A stretch of DNA of 64,000 nt, from contig NZ_CP070506.1 of assembly GCF_016925675.1 (NCBI RefSeq), positions 1 through 64,000 of the forward strand, in the 5' to 3' direction. Below are positions 22,450 through 32,281 of this stretch, one piece after another. This stretch comes from Pseudomonas hygromyciniae. Its GTDB lineage: Bacteria > Pseudomonadota > Gammaproteobacteria > Pseudomonadales > Pseudomonadaceae. The notes beneath the pieces are model-generated. The model was given only the letters and a program-made list of their open reading frames with translations, made no database searches and was not told the DNA's origin. Both the position numbers and the translations under genes were made by a program. Positions within the stretch are counted from its first letter, which is position 1. Each line of letters begins with the position of its first letter.

Positions 22450-22956
22450 TCAAGCTTGCTGGCGATGCTTCTTTTCCAGTTTCTTCTTGATCCGGTCGCG
22501 TTTGAGCGTGGACAGGTAATCGACAAACAGCTTGCCGTTGAGGTGGTCGCACTCGTGCTGGATACACACGGCCAGCAGGCCTTCGGCAATCAGCTCGAAG
22601 GGCTTGCCGTCACGGTCCAGGGCCTTGATCTTGACGCGCAGCGGGCGTTCGACGTTCTCGTAGAACTCCGGCACCGACAGGCAGCCTTCCTGGTACTCGC
22701 CCATTTCGTCGGTCAGCGGCTCGAACTCGGGGTTGATGTACACCATCGGTTCGCTGCGATCTTCGGACAGGTCCATGACCACCACGCGCAGGTGCACATT
22801 GACCTGGGTCGCGGCGAGGCCGATGCCCGGGGCTTCATACATTGTTTCAAACATGTCATCGACCAACTGACGGACCTTGTCGTCCACTACGGCCACCGGT
22901 TTGGCGATAGTGCGCAAGCGCGAGTCGGGGAATTCGAGGATGTTCAAAATAGCCAT
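22450..22956 (-). CDS. def: Peptide deformylase
   Basis: Def removes the N-formyl group from new proteins, the partner reaction of Fmt. The 168 residues start [21 protein letters not shown] and show all three metal-site motifs: GIGLAATQV near residue 46, EGCLSVPE with the cysteine ligand near residue 90, and [17 protein letters not shown] with the HExxH histidines near residue 133. The frame continues 31 codons upstream, but ATG 22956 is the family start. It leads def-fmt-rsmB-trkA and is divergent from dprA. Confidence 0.98.
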   Translation of the reverse strand: MAILNILEFPDSRLRTIAKPVAVVDDKVRQLVDDMFETMYEAPGIGLAATQVNVHLRVVVMDLSEDRSEPMVYINPEFEPLTDEMGEYQEGCLSVPEFYENVERPLRVKIKALDRDGKPFELIAEGLLAVCIQHECDHLNGKLFVDYLSTLKRDRIKKKLEKKHRQQA

Positions 22957-23090
22957 AAGCGTAATTGCTGCACATGTGAGGTAAAGGCAAATCGGCCTCG
23001 GGACAACCCGCACGACCGGTGTGAAACGCTCGCAGGCCGCGAAGGCCAAGGCAATTCACGCGAACCGACATAATAAAGGAGATTGCCCCC

Positions 23091-23141
23091 ATGAGGAAAT
23101 CGCTACTCGTCTTCAAAACGGGATGCCCGATTGGGCGGTGA
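23091..23141 (+). pseudogene. Remnant of the LysM-domain gene usually between def and dprA
   Basis: A good ribosome site (AAAGGAG) is followed by an ATG and 16 codons reading MRKSLLVFKTGCPIGR before a stop. The first six residues resemble the start of the exported LysM protein that, as I recall, lies between def and dprA in Pseudomonas (PA0020 type). Those proteins are several hundred residues long. Here only about 130 bp remain to dprA, so nearly all of the gene appears deleted. The assignment rests on position, the retained ribosome site and six residues, so it is an inference. Confidence 0.55.
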
Positions 23142-23221
23142 TAACCCGTTGCAATAATTAGCCTGCTACAGAAGTTACCAACAGAGTTATCCACAGCTTG
23201 TTCCAGATCAAGGATGATCAT

Positions 23222-24316
23222 ATGTCAGTAATCCATACCCCGGATATTTCCCCTGCCGAGCTGGAAGCCCGCCTGCGTTTGCACCGCATGCCGCAGCTCG
23301 GTCCCAGGCGTTTCAAGACATTGATCGAGGCCTTTGGCTGCGCCTCGAAAGCCATCGGCGCGCCGGCCAGTGCCTGGCGTTCCCTGGGGTTGCCGGCGGC
23401 CTGCGCCGAAGCCCGGCGCAGCGTGCAAGTGCGTGATGGCGCCAGCGTCGCATTGGCCTGGCTAGAGCGTCCGGCCCAGCATTTGCTGATGTGGGACCAG
23501 CCCGACTACCCAGCCTTGCTGGCCGAGCTGGACGATGCGCCACCGCTGTTATTCGTGGCTGGCAGCCCCGCTATCCTGGAAAAACCGCAGTTGGCCATGG
23601 TCGGCAGCCGCCGAGCTTCCCGGCCCGGAATGGATACGGCGGCGGCCTTTTCCCGCAGCCTGGCAAGCGCCGGTTTTGTCATTACCAGCGGCCTGGCCCT
23701 GGGCATCGATGGGGCGGCCCACCAGGCTGCATTAGATGTCGGGGGGCAGACTATCGGCGTGCTGGGCACCGGCCTGGAAAATTTTTATCCACAGCGCCAC
23801 CGCCGACTCGCCGAGGCGATGATTGCCCAGGGCAGCGCGGTAGTTTCCGAGTTCCCGCTGGACGCCGGTCCCCAGGCCGGCAACTTCCCACGGCGCAACC
23901 GCATTATCAGTGGCCTGTCCCTGGGCGTGCTGGTGGTAGAGGCCAGTGTCGCCAGCGGCTCGTTGATCACTGCGCGGCTGGCGGCCGAGCAGGGGCGTGA
24001 GGTCTACGCCATACCGGGGTCGATTCATCATCCAGGGGCCAGGGGCTGCCACCAACTGATCCGTGAGGGTGCGGTGCTGGTGGAAACCATCGAGCACATC
24101 CTCGAAGGGCTGCGCGGCTGGCAGGCGTTGTCGCGGCCCGCACCGGTGGCGGTGACCCATCCGCTGGTGGCGCTGTTGCACGCGGCACCCCACACCAGCG
24201 AAAGCCTGGCCATCGCCAGCGGTCAGAGCCTGTCTCAGGTGTTGGCCAGCCTTACCGAGCTGGAACTGGAGGGCCGGGTGATCTGCGAAAGTGGCCGCTG
24301 GCTTGCGCGCAGTTAG
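23222..24316 (+). CDS. dprA: DNA processing protein DprA
   Basis: DprA protects incoming single-stranded DNA and loads RecA on it during natural transformation. The 364 residues contain an N-terminal SAM-like region, the Rossmann-like DprA core (MVGSRRASRPGMDTAAAF, SGLALGIDGAAHQAAL, GTGLENFYPQRH, PRRNRIISGLSLGVLVVEA) and a C-terminal winged-helix (DprA_WH). ATG 23222 follows AAGGATGATC and begins MSVIHTPDISPAELEARL; a TTG 24 bp upstream is unlikely. tsaC follows after 54 bp. Confidence 0.95.
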   Translation: MSVIHTPDISPAELEARLRLHRMPQLGPRRFKTLIEAFGCASKAIGAPASAWRSLGLPAACAEARRSVQVRDGASVALAWLERPAQHLLMWDQPDYPALLAELDDAPPLLFVAGSPAILEKPQLAMVGSRRASRPGMDTAAAFSRSLASAGFVITSGLALGIDGAAHQAALDVGGQTIGVLGTGLENFYPQRHRRLAEAMIAQGSAVVSEFPLDAGPQAGNFPRRNRIISGLSLGVLVVEASVASGSLITARLAAEQGREVYAIPGSIHHPGARGCHQLIREGAVLVETIEHILEGLRGWQALSRPAPVAVTHPLVALLHAAPHTSESLAIASGQSLSQVLASLTELELEGRVICESGRWLARS

Positions 24317-24370
24317 GTTTTGTAACGAAGATCGGTAAACTGCGCAGAGCTTTAGTCCGGAGAGTGAGTA

Positions 24371-24928
24371 ATGGTCAACAGGTGGCGTGTGCAAGAAGCC
24401 GCACGAGAAATTCGCGCAGGCGCGGTGATTGCCTATCCGACCGAGGCCGTGTGGGGCCTGGGCTGCGACCCGTGGAACGAAGAGGCGGTGGATCGCTTGC
24501 TGGCGATCAAGGGCCGGTCGGTGGATAAGGGGCTGATTCTGGTCGCCGACAATATCCGGCAATTCGACTTTCTGTTTGAGGATTTCCCCGACACCTGGAT
24601 CGACCGCATGGCCAGTACCTGGCCGGGGCCCAATACCTGGCTGGTGCCCCATCAGGATCTGCTGCCTGAATGGATTACCGGTAAGCACGACACCGTGGCA
24701 TTGCGGGTCAGTGATCATCCGCTGGTACGGGATCTGTGTTCGCTGGTGGGGCCGCTGATTTCCACCTCTGCCAACCCACAAGGCCGGCCGGCGGCGCGCT
24801 CGCGGATCCGGGTGGAGCAGTATTTCCGGGGTCAGGTGGATCGGGTGCTGGGTGGCAGTTTGGGTGGGCGCAAGAACCCGAGTTTGATTCGGGATCTGGC
24901 GACAGGCGAGGTGCGGCGCCCGTCTTGA
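24371..24928 (+). CDS. tsaC: L-threonylcarbamoyladenylate synthase (TsaC/RimN)
   Basis: TsaC uses threonine, bicarbonate and ATP to make threonylcarbamoyl-AMP for the t6A modification of ANN-decoding tRNAs. The 185-residue YrdC-domain protein has the KxR-type nucleotide motif in [16 protein letters not shown], the segment [18 protein letters not shown] and [14 protein letters not shown]. The length fits the short TsaC type without the Sua5 domain. It sits after dprA, the conserved Pseudomonas order. Confidence 0.96.
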   Translation: MVNRWRVQEAAREIRAGAVIAYPTEAVWGLGCDPWNEEAVDRLLAIKGRSVDKGLILVADNIRQFDFLFEDFPDTWIDRMASTWPGPNTWLVPHQDLLPEWITGKHDTVALRVSDHPLVRDLCSLVGPLISTSANPQGRPAARSRIRVEQYFRGQVDRVLGGSLGGRKNPSLIRDLATGEVRRPS

Positions 24929-24941
24929 GACCGTGGTGCTG

Positions 24942-25028
24942 CCATCGCGAGCAAGCCCGCTCCCACATTCGAGTGCATTCCCATGTTGGAAATCGGTCAA
25001 ATGTGGGGGCGGGCTTGCCCGCGATAGC
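24942..25028. repeat. REP pair (family A), opposite orientation
   Basis: Two family A REP units lie tail to tail: ATCGCGAGCAAGCCCGCTCC first, then TGTGGGGGCGGGCTTGCCCG. The pair separates the convergent tsaC and qor genes. The units point outward compared with the pair at 18303-18391. Confidence 0.82.
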
Positions 25029-25051
25029 GGTCTGCCAAACAACCGAGATCT

Positions 25052-26029
25052 TTATGGCAGCAAAATGGTCGACCCAGTCGTCCGCCGCCCCGACAACTCC
25101 ACCTGCGCCTTCGCCGCCTCCGCCAACGAGTAACGCTGGTTGATATCAATGCGCACCTTACCGCTTTCGATCATGGCAAACAGGTCATCGGCCATTGCCT
25201 GCAGGTTCTGCGGATTGTTGGCGTAGGTCGCCAGTGTCGGCCGGGTCACGTACAGCGAGCCTTTCGCCGCCAGAATCCCCAGGTTCACCCCGTCCACCGC
25301 ACCCGACGCATTACCGAAACTCACCAGCAGGCCCCGGGGCGCGACGCTGTCCAGCGAGGCGAGCCAGGTGTCCTTGCCGACGCCGTCGTACACCACCGGG
25401 CATTTTTTGCCGTCGGTCAGTTCCAGCACCCGCTGCGGGACGTTTTCCGTGCTGTAGTCGATGGTTTCCCAGGCGCCGAGGGATTTGGCCAGGGCGGCTT
25501 TTTCCGGTGAACTGACCGTACCGATCAATTTCACACCCAGGGCCTTGGCCCATTGGCAGGCCAGGGAACCGACGCCACCGGCAGCGGCGTGGAACAGGAT
25601 GGTTTCACCGCCTTTCAACTCATAGGTCTGGCGCAACAGGTACTGCACGGTCAGGCCTTTGAGCATGGCCCCAGCAGCCTGTTCGAAGCTGATCCCATCC
25701 GGCAGATGCACCAGGTTGGCGGCCGGCAACACATGCAGCTCGCTATAGGCACCCAGCGGGCCACTGCCGTAGGCCACGCGATCGCCAACCTTGAATTGTG
25801 TGACTTCGCTGCCCACCGCCTCCACCACCCCAGCGCCTTCTGCGCCCAGGCCTGAAGGCAAGGCTGGCGGTGCATACAGGCCACTGCGAAAGTACGTGTC
25901 GATAAAGTTCAGGCCAATGGCCTTGTTCAACACGCGAACCTGCTGTGGGCCGGGCTGCGCGGGTGTGTAGTCCACATACTCAAGTACTTCGGGGCCGCCA
26001 TGGGCGCTGAACTGGATACGTTTGGCCAT
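25052..26029 (-). CDS. qor: NADPH:quinone oxidoreductase (zeta-crystallin type)
   Basis: The enzyme reduces quinones with NADPH, by one-electron transfer in the characterised homologue. The 325 residues start MAKRIQFSAHGGPEVLEYVD and belong to the zinc-free MDR superfamily. They show a GroES-like N-terminal domain and a Rossmann NADPH domain with LFHAAAGGVGSLACQWAKALG near residue 148. The frame is open 41 codons further upstream, but ATG 26029 fits the family. It is divergent from hemF with 160 bp between them. Confidence 0.93.
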   Translation of the reverse strand: MAKRIQFSAHGGPEVLEYVDYTPAQPGPQQVRVLNKAIGLNFIDTYFRSGLYAPPALPSGLGAEGAGVVEAVGSEVTQFKVGDRVAYGSGPLGAYSELHVLPAANLVHLPDGISFEQAAGAMLKGLTVQYLLRQTYELKGGETILFHAAAGGVGSLACQWAKALGVKLIGTVSSPEKAALAKSLGAWETIDYSTENVPQRVLELTDGKKCPVVYDGVGKDTWLASLDSVAPRGLLVSFGNASGAVDGVNLGILAAKGSLYVTRPTLATYANNPQNLQAMADDLFAMIESGKVRIDINQRYSLAEAAKAQVELSGRRTTGSTILLP

Positions 26030-26165
26030 CTGCTCTGTCCTCAAGTCTGTTTCGCGAAAGGCTCCTATCGGACTCCTATGCTTGATCTTCGTCAACTGTG
26101 GCAGCGCCCGGCGCGGTGGTATCCTGTGCGCCCATTTGCCGCCGACGCCCAATGGCCTCGCGTAG

Positions 26166-27121
<956 letters not shown>

Positions 27122-27122
<1 letters not shown>

Positions 27123-27946
27123 TGGATCGCTATGTGGTGTTCGGCAACCCCATCGGCCACAGCAAGTCGCCGCTGATCCATCGTCTGTTCGCCGAGCAGA
27201 CGGGCGAGGCGTTGGACTACAGCACTCTGCTGGCGCCGCTTGAGGATTTCACCGGCTGTGCCCGGGAATTTTTCCTGCACGGGCGCGGCGCCAACGTCAC
27301 GGTGCCATTCAAGGAAGAGGCCTACCGCCTGGCCAACGCCCTGACCGAGCGCGCGCAACGCGCAGGCGCGGTGAACACCCTGAGCAAGCTGGCCGATGGC
27401 AGCCTGTTGGGTGATAACACCGACGGTGCTGGCCTGGTGCGCGACTTGACCGTCAACGCCGGCTTGAGCCTGGCGGGCAAGCGCATCCTGCTGCTCGGCG
27501 CCGGTGGCGCGGTGCGCGGTGCGTTGGAGCCACTGCTGGCGCAACAGCCGGCCTCCCTGATCATCGCCAACCGCACCGTGGAAAAAGCCGAGTTGCTGGC
27601 CGAACTGTTCGATGACCTGGGTCCGGTCTCCGCCAGTGGCTTCGACTGGCTGAGTGAGCCGGTGGACCTGATCATCAACGCCACTTCCGCGAGCCTGTCA
27701 GGCGATGTACCGCCAATTGCCAGCAGCCTGATCGAACCGGGCAAGACCTTTTGCTACGACATGATGTATGCCAAGGAACCGACGGCCTTCTGCCGCTGGG
27801 CCACAGAGCACGGCGCGGCAGTGGCGATGGATGGCCTGGGCATGTTGGTGGAGCAAGCGGCGGAAGCCTTCTACCTGTGGCGCGGCGTGCGCCCGGATTC
27901 GGCGCCGGTGCTGGCCGAGCTGCGGCGCCAGTTGGCAACCCAATGA
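27122..27946 (+). CDS. aroE: Shikimate dehydrogenase
   Basis: AroE reduces 3-dehydroshikimate with NADPH in the shikimate pathway. The 274 residues start [20 protein letters not shown] with the substrate-binding serines. They include [14 protein letters not shown] with the catalytic lysine near residue 66, [12 protein letters not shown], the NADPH site [16 protein letters not shown] near residue 126 and [15 protein letters not shown]. It overlaps hemF by one base. A hairpin follows 23 bp after the stop. Confidence 0.97.
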
Positions 27947-27969
27947 TTTTCAGGCCGCTGAAGATCAAA

Positions 27970-28002
27970 TGTGGGAGCAGGCAAGCCAGCTCCCACAGTT
28001 TT
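27970..28002. terminator. Short REP-derived hairpin, likely bidirectional terminator
   Basis: TGTGGGAGC pairs with GCTCCCACA around a short middle (27970-27997) and is followed by GTTTTT. It resembles a shrunken family A REP and lies between the convergent aroE and SulP genes. Confidence 0.65.
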
Positions 28003-28011
28003 TGAGCGAAT

Positions 28012-29574
28012 TCAGTCTTCGAAATGGATGGGGCACTTGTCGGCCCCTTCCAGCTTTTTCAACTCTTCGACCACCTGCGGTCGCGCCCGGCGCAACGTCA
28101 GGCTGCGCCCCAACCCGCGCAACCGGCGGGCTTCCTGGTGCAGCATCTCAACCCCGGAATAGTCGATAAAGTTGATCTGTTGCGCCTCGATCACCACCCG
28201 TTGGCCTTGCAGGCGCTGCAAGCGCACTTGCAGGTAGTGGCTGGCGCCAAAGAAGATCGAGCCCCCGACCCGCAGCACATCGTCGTCACCGTCGCGCCAC
28301 TGTTGCACCCGTGGCTGCGAGGTGCGCTTGAGGTAGAAGAACAGCGATGCCAGCACGCCTGCATAAATCGCCGTTTGCAGCTCTAGCAGCAAGGTGGCCA
28401 GGCATGTCAGGCCCATCACCACAAACTCCGCACGGCTGACCCGCCACAGTGCGCGAATGCCCCGATGATCCACCAGGCCCCAGCAGATCAGCAGGATGCT
28501 GGCCGCCATGCTCGGGATCGGAATGTGCGCGATCAGTACCGCACCGAACAGCGCAAACAAGGCGACCCACAACGCAGAAAACACCCCCGCCAGCGGCGAA
28601 CAGGCGCCAGCCTCGTAGCTCAGGCCCGAGCGGGTGAAGGATCCGGCCGACAGGTAGCCGGAGAAAAATCCGCCGACGATATTGGATAAACCCTGTGCAC
28701 GTACTTCCTGATTGGCGTCGAGCACTTGCTGCGAACGCGCCGACAGCGAGCGGGCAATCGACAGGCTGGTCACCAGCCCCAGCATGCCCACTGCCACGGC
28801 GCTGGGCAGCAGGCGCAGGATCATATCCAGGTCCAGCGGCAACGGGCTGAACGGCGGCAGTTGGCCGACAAATGAGCTGACCCGCGCCACATGCCCGAAC
28901 ATCGCCGGCCACGCCCACGCCACCAGGCTGCCGAGGACCAGGGCAATCAACAGGCTCGGCCAGCGCGGCACGCAGTATTTGAGCAGCACGCCTACCAGCA
29001 AGGTGCCAAGCCCGAGGGCCAGTGACGGGCGATCCCATTCGCCGCCGTGGTCGATCAGCGCCAGCAGGCTGTTGAACGCCGTGCCCTGGCTGGGCAGGTC
29101 GAGCCCCAGCAGGTTGGGCAATTGACCCAGGGCAATAACAGCTGCCGCGCCAAGGGTGAAGCCGAGGACTACGGAATGGGAGACGAAATTGACCAGCGCG
29201 CCAAAGCGCAACATGCCCAACAGCCACTGGAAGACGCCGGCGAGCAAGGTCAGCAACAGGATCAAGGTGATGTAGTCCTGCGACCCGGGCACCGCCAGGG
29301 GGCTGATGCTGGCGTAGAGCACAATGGAAATCGCCGCCGTCGGGCCGCAGATCAAATGCCACGAAGAGCCCCACAGACAGGCAATCAGCACCGGGACGAT
29401 CGCCGCATACAGGCCGTATTCGGGAGGCAGGCCGGCGATCAGGGCATAGGCGATCGATTGCGGCAAGGCCAGCACTGCGCCGCTGAGGCCGACCAGCGCA
29501 TCCCGGCCGACGCTGGCGCGGGTCTGGCGCGGTAGCCAGCGCAGGAATGGAAGCAGAGTGTGGGGCCGGGACAT
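28012..29574 (-). CDS. SulP-family anion transporter with STAS domain
   Basis: SulP proteins carry sulfate or bicarbonate, often with protons or sodium. The 520-residue protein has the conserved N-terminal GLSGAVLALPQSIAYALIAGLPPEYGLYAA, about 12 hydrophobic segments and a C-terminal cytosolic STAS domain (VVIEAQQINFIDYSGVEMLHQEARRL). Sulfate is plausible because the next genes handle choline-O-sulfate, but bicarbonate cannot be excluded. It is transcribed toward aroE. A 100-bp REPIN separates it from choX. Confidence 0.85.
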   Translation of the reverse strand: MSRPHTLLPFLRWLPRQTRASVGRDALVGLSGAVLALPQSIAYALIAGLPPEYGLYAAIVPVLIACLWGSSWHLICGPTAAISIVLYASISPLAVPGSQDYITLILLLTLLAGVFQWLLGMLRFGALVNFVSHSVVLGFTLGAAAVIALGQLPNLLGLDLPSQGTAFNSLLALIDHGGEWDRPSLALGLGTLLVGVLLKYCVPRWPSLLIALVLGSLVAWAWPAMFGHVARVSSFVGQLPPFSPLPLDLDMILRLLPSAVAVGMLGLVTSLSIARSLSARSQQVLDANQEVRAQGLSNIVGGFFSGYLSAGSFTRSGLSYEAGACSPLAGVFSALWVALFALFGAVLIAHIPIPSMAASILLICWGLVDHRGIRALWRVSRAEFVVMGLTCLATLLLELQTAIYAGVLASLFFYLKRTSQPRVQQWRDGDDDVLRVGGSIFFGASHYLQVRLQRLQGQRVVIEAQQINFIDYSGVEMLHQEARRLRGLGRSLTLRRARPQVVEELKKLEGADKCPIHFED

Positions 29575-29590
29575 GGATCGCTCGAAATAC

Positions 29591-29690
29591 TGTAGGAGCG
29601 AGCTTGCTCGCGAAGATGGATAACGATAACGCGGGTTGCCTGAAAAAACGCGGCGTTTTCGAGTTCTTCGCCGGCAAGCCGGCTCCTACA
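29591..29690. repeat. REPIN copy 1 of the 100-bp family (family B)
   Basis: The element is exactly 100 bp, starting TGTAGGAGCGAGCTTGCTCG and ending in the inverted partner GGCTCCTACA. The interior contains AACGATAACGCG and AAACGCGGCG, shared with the other four copies. The right arm is diverged (GCCGGCAAGCCGGC). It lies between SulP and choX. Confidence 0.9.
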
Positions 29691-29726
29691 GGGTGATAGG
29701 AAGACCTGTAGGAACCAGGGCAATAT

Positions 29727-30644
29727 TTAGAGTTTGGCTTTGACCGCCGCCAATGCCTCCTGGCCATCGAGGGTTTCAACCCCCTCCAGCCACTTGTCCA
29801 AAACTGCCGGGTTGGCCTTGATCCACGCCTTGGCCGCTTCGCTATTGCTGACCTTGTTGTTCACCACCTTGGCCATGATGCTGTTCTCCATGTCCTGGGT
29901 GAACTTAAGGTTGGTCAGCAGTTTGGCCACATTCGGGCAGGCCTGTGCATAACCTTTGCGCGTCAGGGTGTACACGCTGCCGGTGTCGCCGAAGTATTTT
30001 TCCCCGCCCTTGAGGTAGCGCATCTTCAACTGCACGTTCATCGGGTGCGGTGTCCAGCCGAGAAAGGTGACGAAACGTTCGCGTTTCACCGCCCTGGACA
30101 CTTCGGCCAGCATCGCCTGCTCGCTGGACTCGATCAGCTTCCATTGGCCGAGGTCGAAGTCGTTCTTCTGGATGATTTCCTTCAGCGAAAGGTTGGCCGG
30201 CGCGCCGGACCCGATGCCGTAGATCTTCTTGTCGAACTTGTCGGCGAATTTATTCAGATCGGCAAAGTCATGCACGCCGGCCTCCCACACATAGTCCGGC
30301 ACCGCGAGGGTGAACTCTGTGCCTTCAAGGTTCTTGGCCAGTTGCACCACATCGCCATTGGCCACGAACTTGTCGTAGAAGCCCTGATGCGCTGGCATCC
30401 AGTTGCCCAAAAACACATCCACCTGGCCGTCCTTGAGCCCGCCATAAGTGATTGGCACCGCCAGGGTATCGATCTTGGCCTTGTAACCCATGCCACTGAG
30501 TAAAAAGCCGGCGATGGCATTGGTGGCGGCAATGTCGCTCCAGCCGGGATCGGCCATCTTCACCGTCTCGCAACGGGCGTCGGCATACACGTGGGTAGCA
30601 CTGAGCAACAACACGGCACTCACGACTGTGGATAACTTTTGCAT
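29727..30644 (-). CDS. choX: Choline ABC transporter substrate-binding protein (ChoX-like)
   Basis: This is a periplasmic binding protein of the OpuAC/ChoX type for choline or related quaternary amines. The 305 residues have a signal peptide (MQKLSTVVSAVLLLSATHVYA) with cleavage after AYA-type residues, then CETVKMADPGWSDIAATNAI, GGLKDGQVDVFLGNWMPAHQ and FLGWTPHPMN, blocks typical of choline binders with aromatic cage residues. No permease or ATPase gene is adjacent, so it must work with a CbcWV-type core encoded elsewhere. It lies 19 bp after betC, which suggests co-induction with choline sulfatase. Confidence 0.88.
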   Translation of the reverse strand: MQKLSTVVSAVLLLSATHVYADARCETVKMADPGWSDIAATNAIAGFLLSGMGYKAKIDTLAVPITYGGLKDGQVDVFLGNWMPAHQGFYDKFVANGDVVQLAKNLEGTEFTLAVPDYVWEAGVHDFADLNKFADKFDKKIYGIGSGAPANLSLKEIIQKNDFDLGQWKLIESSEQAMLAEVSRAVKRERFVTFLGWTPHPMNVQLKMRYLKGGEKYFGDTGSVYTLTRKGYAQACPNVAKLLTNLKFTQDMENSIMAKVVNNKVSNSEAAKAWIKANPAVLDKWLEGVETLDGQEALAAVKAKL

Positions 30645-30663
30645 GGCCTTCCCCTTACTGGAT

Positions 30664-32178
30664 TTATTGGTTTTGGCAGGGTTGTGGATAACGAGCCTTG
30701 CGCTCCAGATCGTCGAGGTCGATATGGTTGCGCATGTATTGCTGGCTGGCGTCGACCAGCGGCTGGTGATCCCAGCTCTTGAGTTTGCCCACCGCCAACG
30801 CTTCGCCTACCAGACGCCGGCGGCGCTGGCTGGCGAGCACGTGCTGGTGGATCGCGGGCATGTCCCATTTGGCCCGCGCCTCGGCCAGGAAGGCTTCGAA
30901 CAGCGTGCGATGGGCTGGCGACTGACTGAGTTCTTCCTGCTCACGAGGGTCGCGGTGAACATCGAACAACAAGCAGGGATCGTCCTCGCTGTAGATGAAT
31001 TTGTAGGCGCCCCGGCGAATCATCATCAGCGGGCCGATGGTGCCTTCGGCCATGTATTCGCCAAACACTTCGTCATGCCCGCCCTGCCCTAGCAAGTGCG
31101 GGACCAGTGAGCGGCCGTCCAGGGGCAGGTTGGCGTCCAGTTCACCGCCGGCCAACTCCACCAGGGTCGGCAACAGGTCGGCGGTGGACACCGCCGCACT
31201 CACCCGCCCGGCCTGGAATTGCCCCGGCGCACTGACCAGCAGCGGCACCCGGGCGGCCATTTCAAACCAGTGCATTTTGTACCAGAGCCCACGCTCGCCG
31301 AGCATGTCGCCGTGGTCGCCGGAGAACACGATGATCGTGTCTTCGGCCAGGCCAGTGTCTTGCAACGTTTGCAGGAGTTTGCCGACATTGCTGTCGATAT
31401 AGCTGCACGCCCCGAAGTAAGCACGCCGTGCATCGCGGATCTTATCCACAGGCAGCGGCTTATCCCACAGGTCATACACCTTGAGCAGACGCTGGGAGTG
31501 CGGATCCAGGTCGGCCTGGGCCGGCGTTGTAGGCATCGGGATGTCGTTATCGTCGTACAGATCCCAGAACGGCTTGGGAATGGTGTACGGGTCGTGGGGA
31601 TGGGTCATAGACACCGTCAGGCAGAACGGCTGGTCGCCGTCCTCGCGAATATGGTCGAACAGGTATTGCTGGGCCTTGAACACCACCTCTTCGTCGAAAT
31701 CCAGTTGGTTGGTGCGCACACATGGGCCAGCTTGCAGCACCGACGACATATTGTGATACCAGGTGGGGCGCACGTCGGGCTCATCCCAGTTCACCGCCCA
31801 ACCATAGTCGGCGGGGTAGATATCGCTGGTGAGGCGCTCTTCGTAGCCGTGCAGTTGGTCCGGCCCGCAGAAATGCATCTTGCCCGACAGCGCCGTGCGA
31901 TAGCCGAGGCGGCGCAGGTAGTGGGCGTAGGTCGGTACATCGGCGGGGAAATCCGCCGCGTTGTCGTAGGCGCCGATCTTGCTCGGCAACTGGCCGCTGA
32001 CCAGGGTAAAACGCGACGGCGCACACAGCGGGCTGTTGCAGTACGCGGCGTCGAACACCACGCCTTGGGCGGCCAGGCGGCTGAGGTTGGGCAGTTTGAT
32101 TGGCGAAGGACCGTAGAACGGAAGCAACGGCGCGGCCATTTGATCGGCCATGATGAAAAGAATGTTCTTGCACTTCAT
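30664..32178 (-). CDS. betC: Choline-sulfatase
   Basis: BetC hydrolyses choline-O-sulfate to choline and sulfate, feeding glycine betaine synthesis and sulfur supply. The 504-residue sulfatase starts MKCKNILFIMADQMAAPLLP. It has the C52-A-P-S-R motif whose cysteine must become formylglycine, metal residues in ADQ and FSGDHGDMLGERGLWYKMHW, and the choline-sulfatase C-terminal extension rich in basic residues. ATG 32178 is preferred over an upstream ATG (32202) that lacks a ribosome site. It is divergent from a LysR gene. Confidence 0.95.
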   Translation of the reverse strand: MKCKNILFIMADQMAAPLLPFYGPSPIKLPNLSRLAAQGVVFDAAYCNSPLCAPSRFTLVSGQLPSKIGAYDNAADFPADVPTYAHYLRRLGYRTALSGKMHFCGPDQLHGYEERLTSDIYPADYGWAVNWDEPDVRPTWYHNMSSVLQAGPCVRTNQLDFDEEVVFKAQQYLFDHIREDGDQPFCLTVSMTHPHDPYTIPKPFWDLYDDNDIPMPTTPAQADLDPHSQRLLKVYDLWDKPLPVDKIRDARRAYFGACSYIDSNVGKLLQTLQDTGLAEDTIIVFSGDHGDMLGERGLWYKMHWFEMAARVPLLVSAPGQFQAGRVSAAVSTADLLPTLVELAGGELDANLPLDGRSLVPHLLGQGGHDEVFGEYMAEGTIGPLMMIRRGAYKFIYSEDDPCLLFDVHRDPREQEELSQSPAHRTLFEAFLAEARAKWDMPAIHQHVLASQRRRRLVGEALAVGKLKSWDHQPLVDASQQYMRNHIDLDDLERKARYPQPCQNQ

Positions 32179-32281
32179 GGTTTCCCGGCATTCCATAGTC
32201 AATGTTTATGCGATTGAGCATGCAGGCCATGTAAAACGGGGTAAAGCCCATGAAAAGCAATGTCTAGGATAAGTACCACTT

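Noticed and set aside
28286..29779. 497-codon frame on the minus strand overlapping SulP
   Set aside because: It is a different frame within the SulP gene; its arginine- and proline-rich translation is a shadow of the real transporter.
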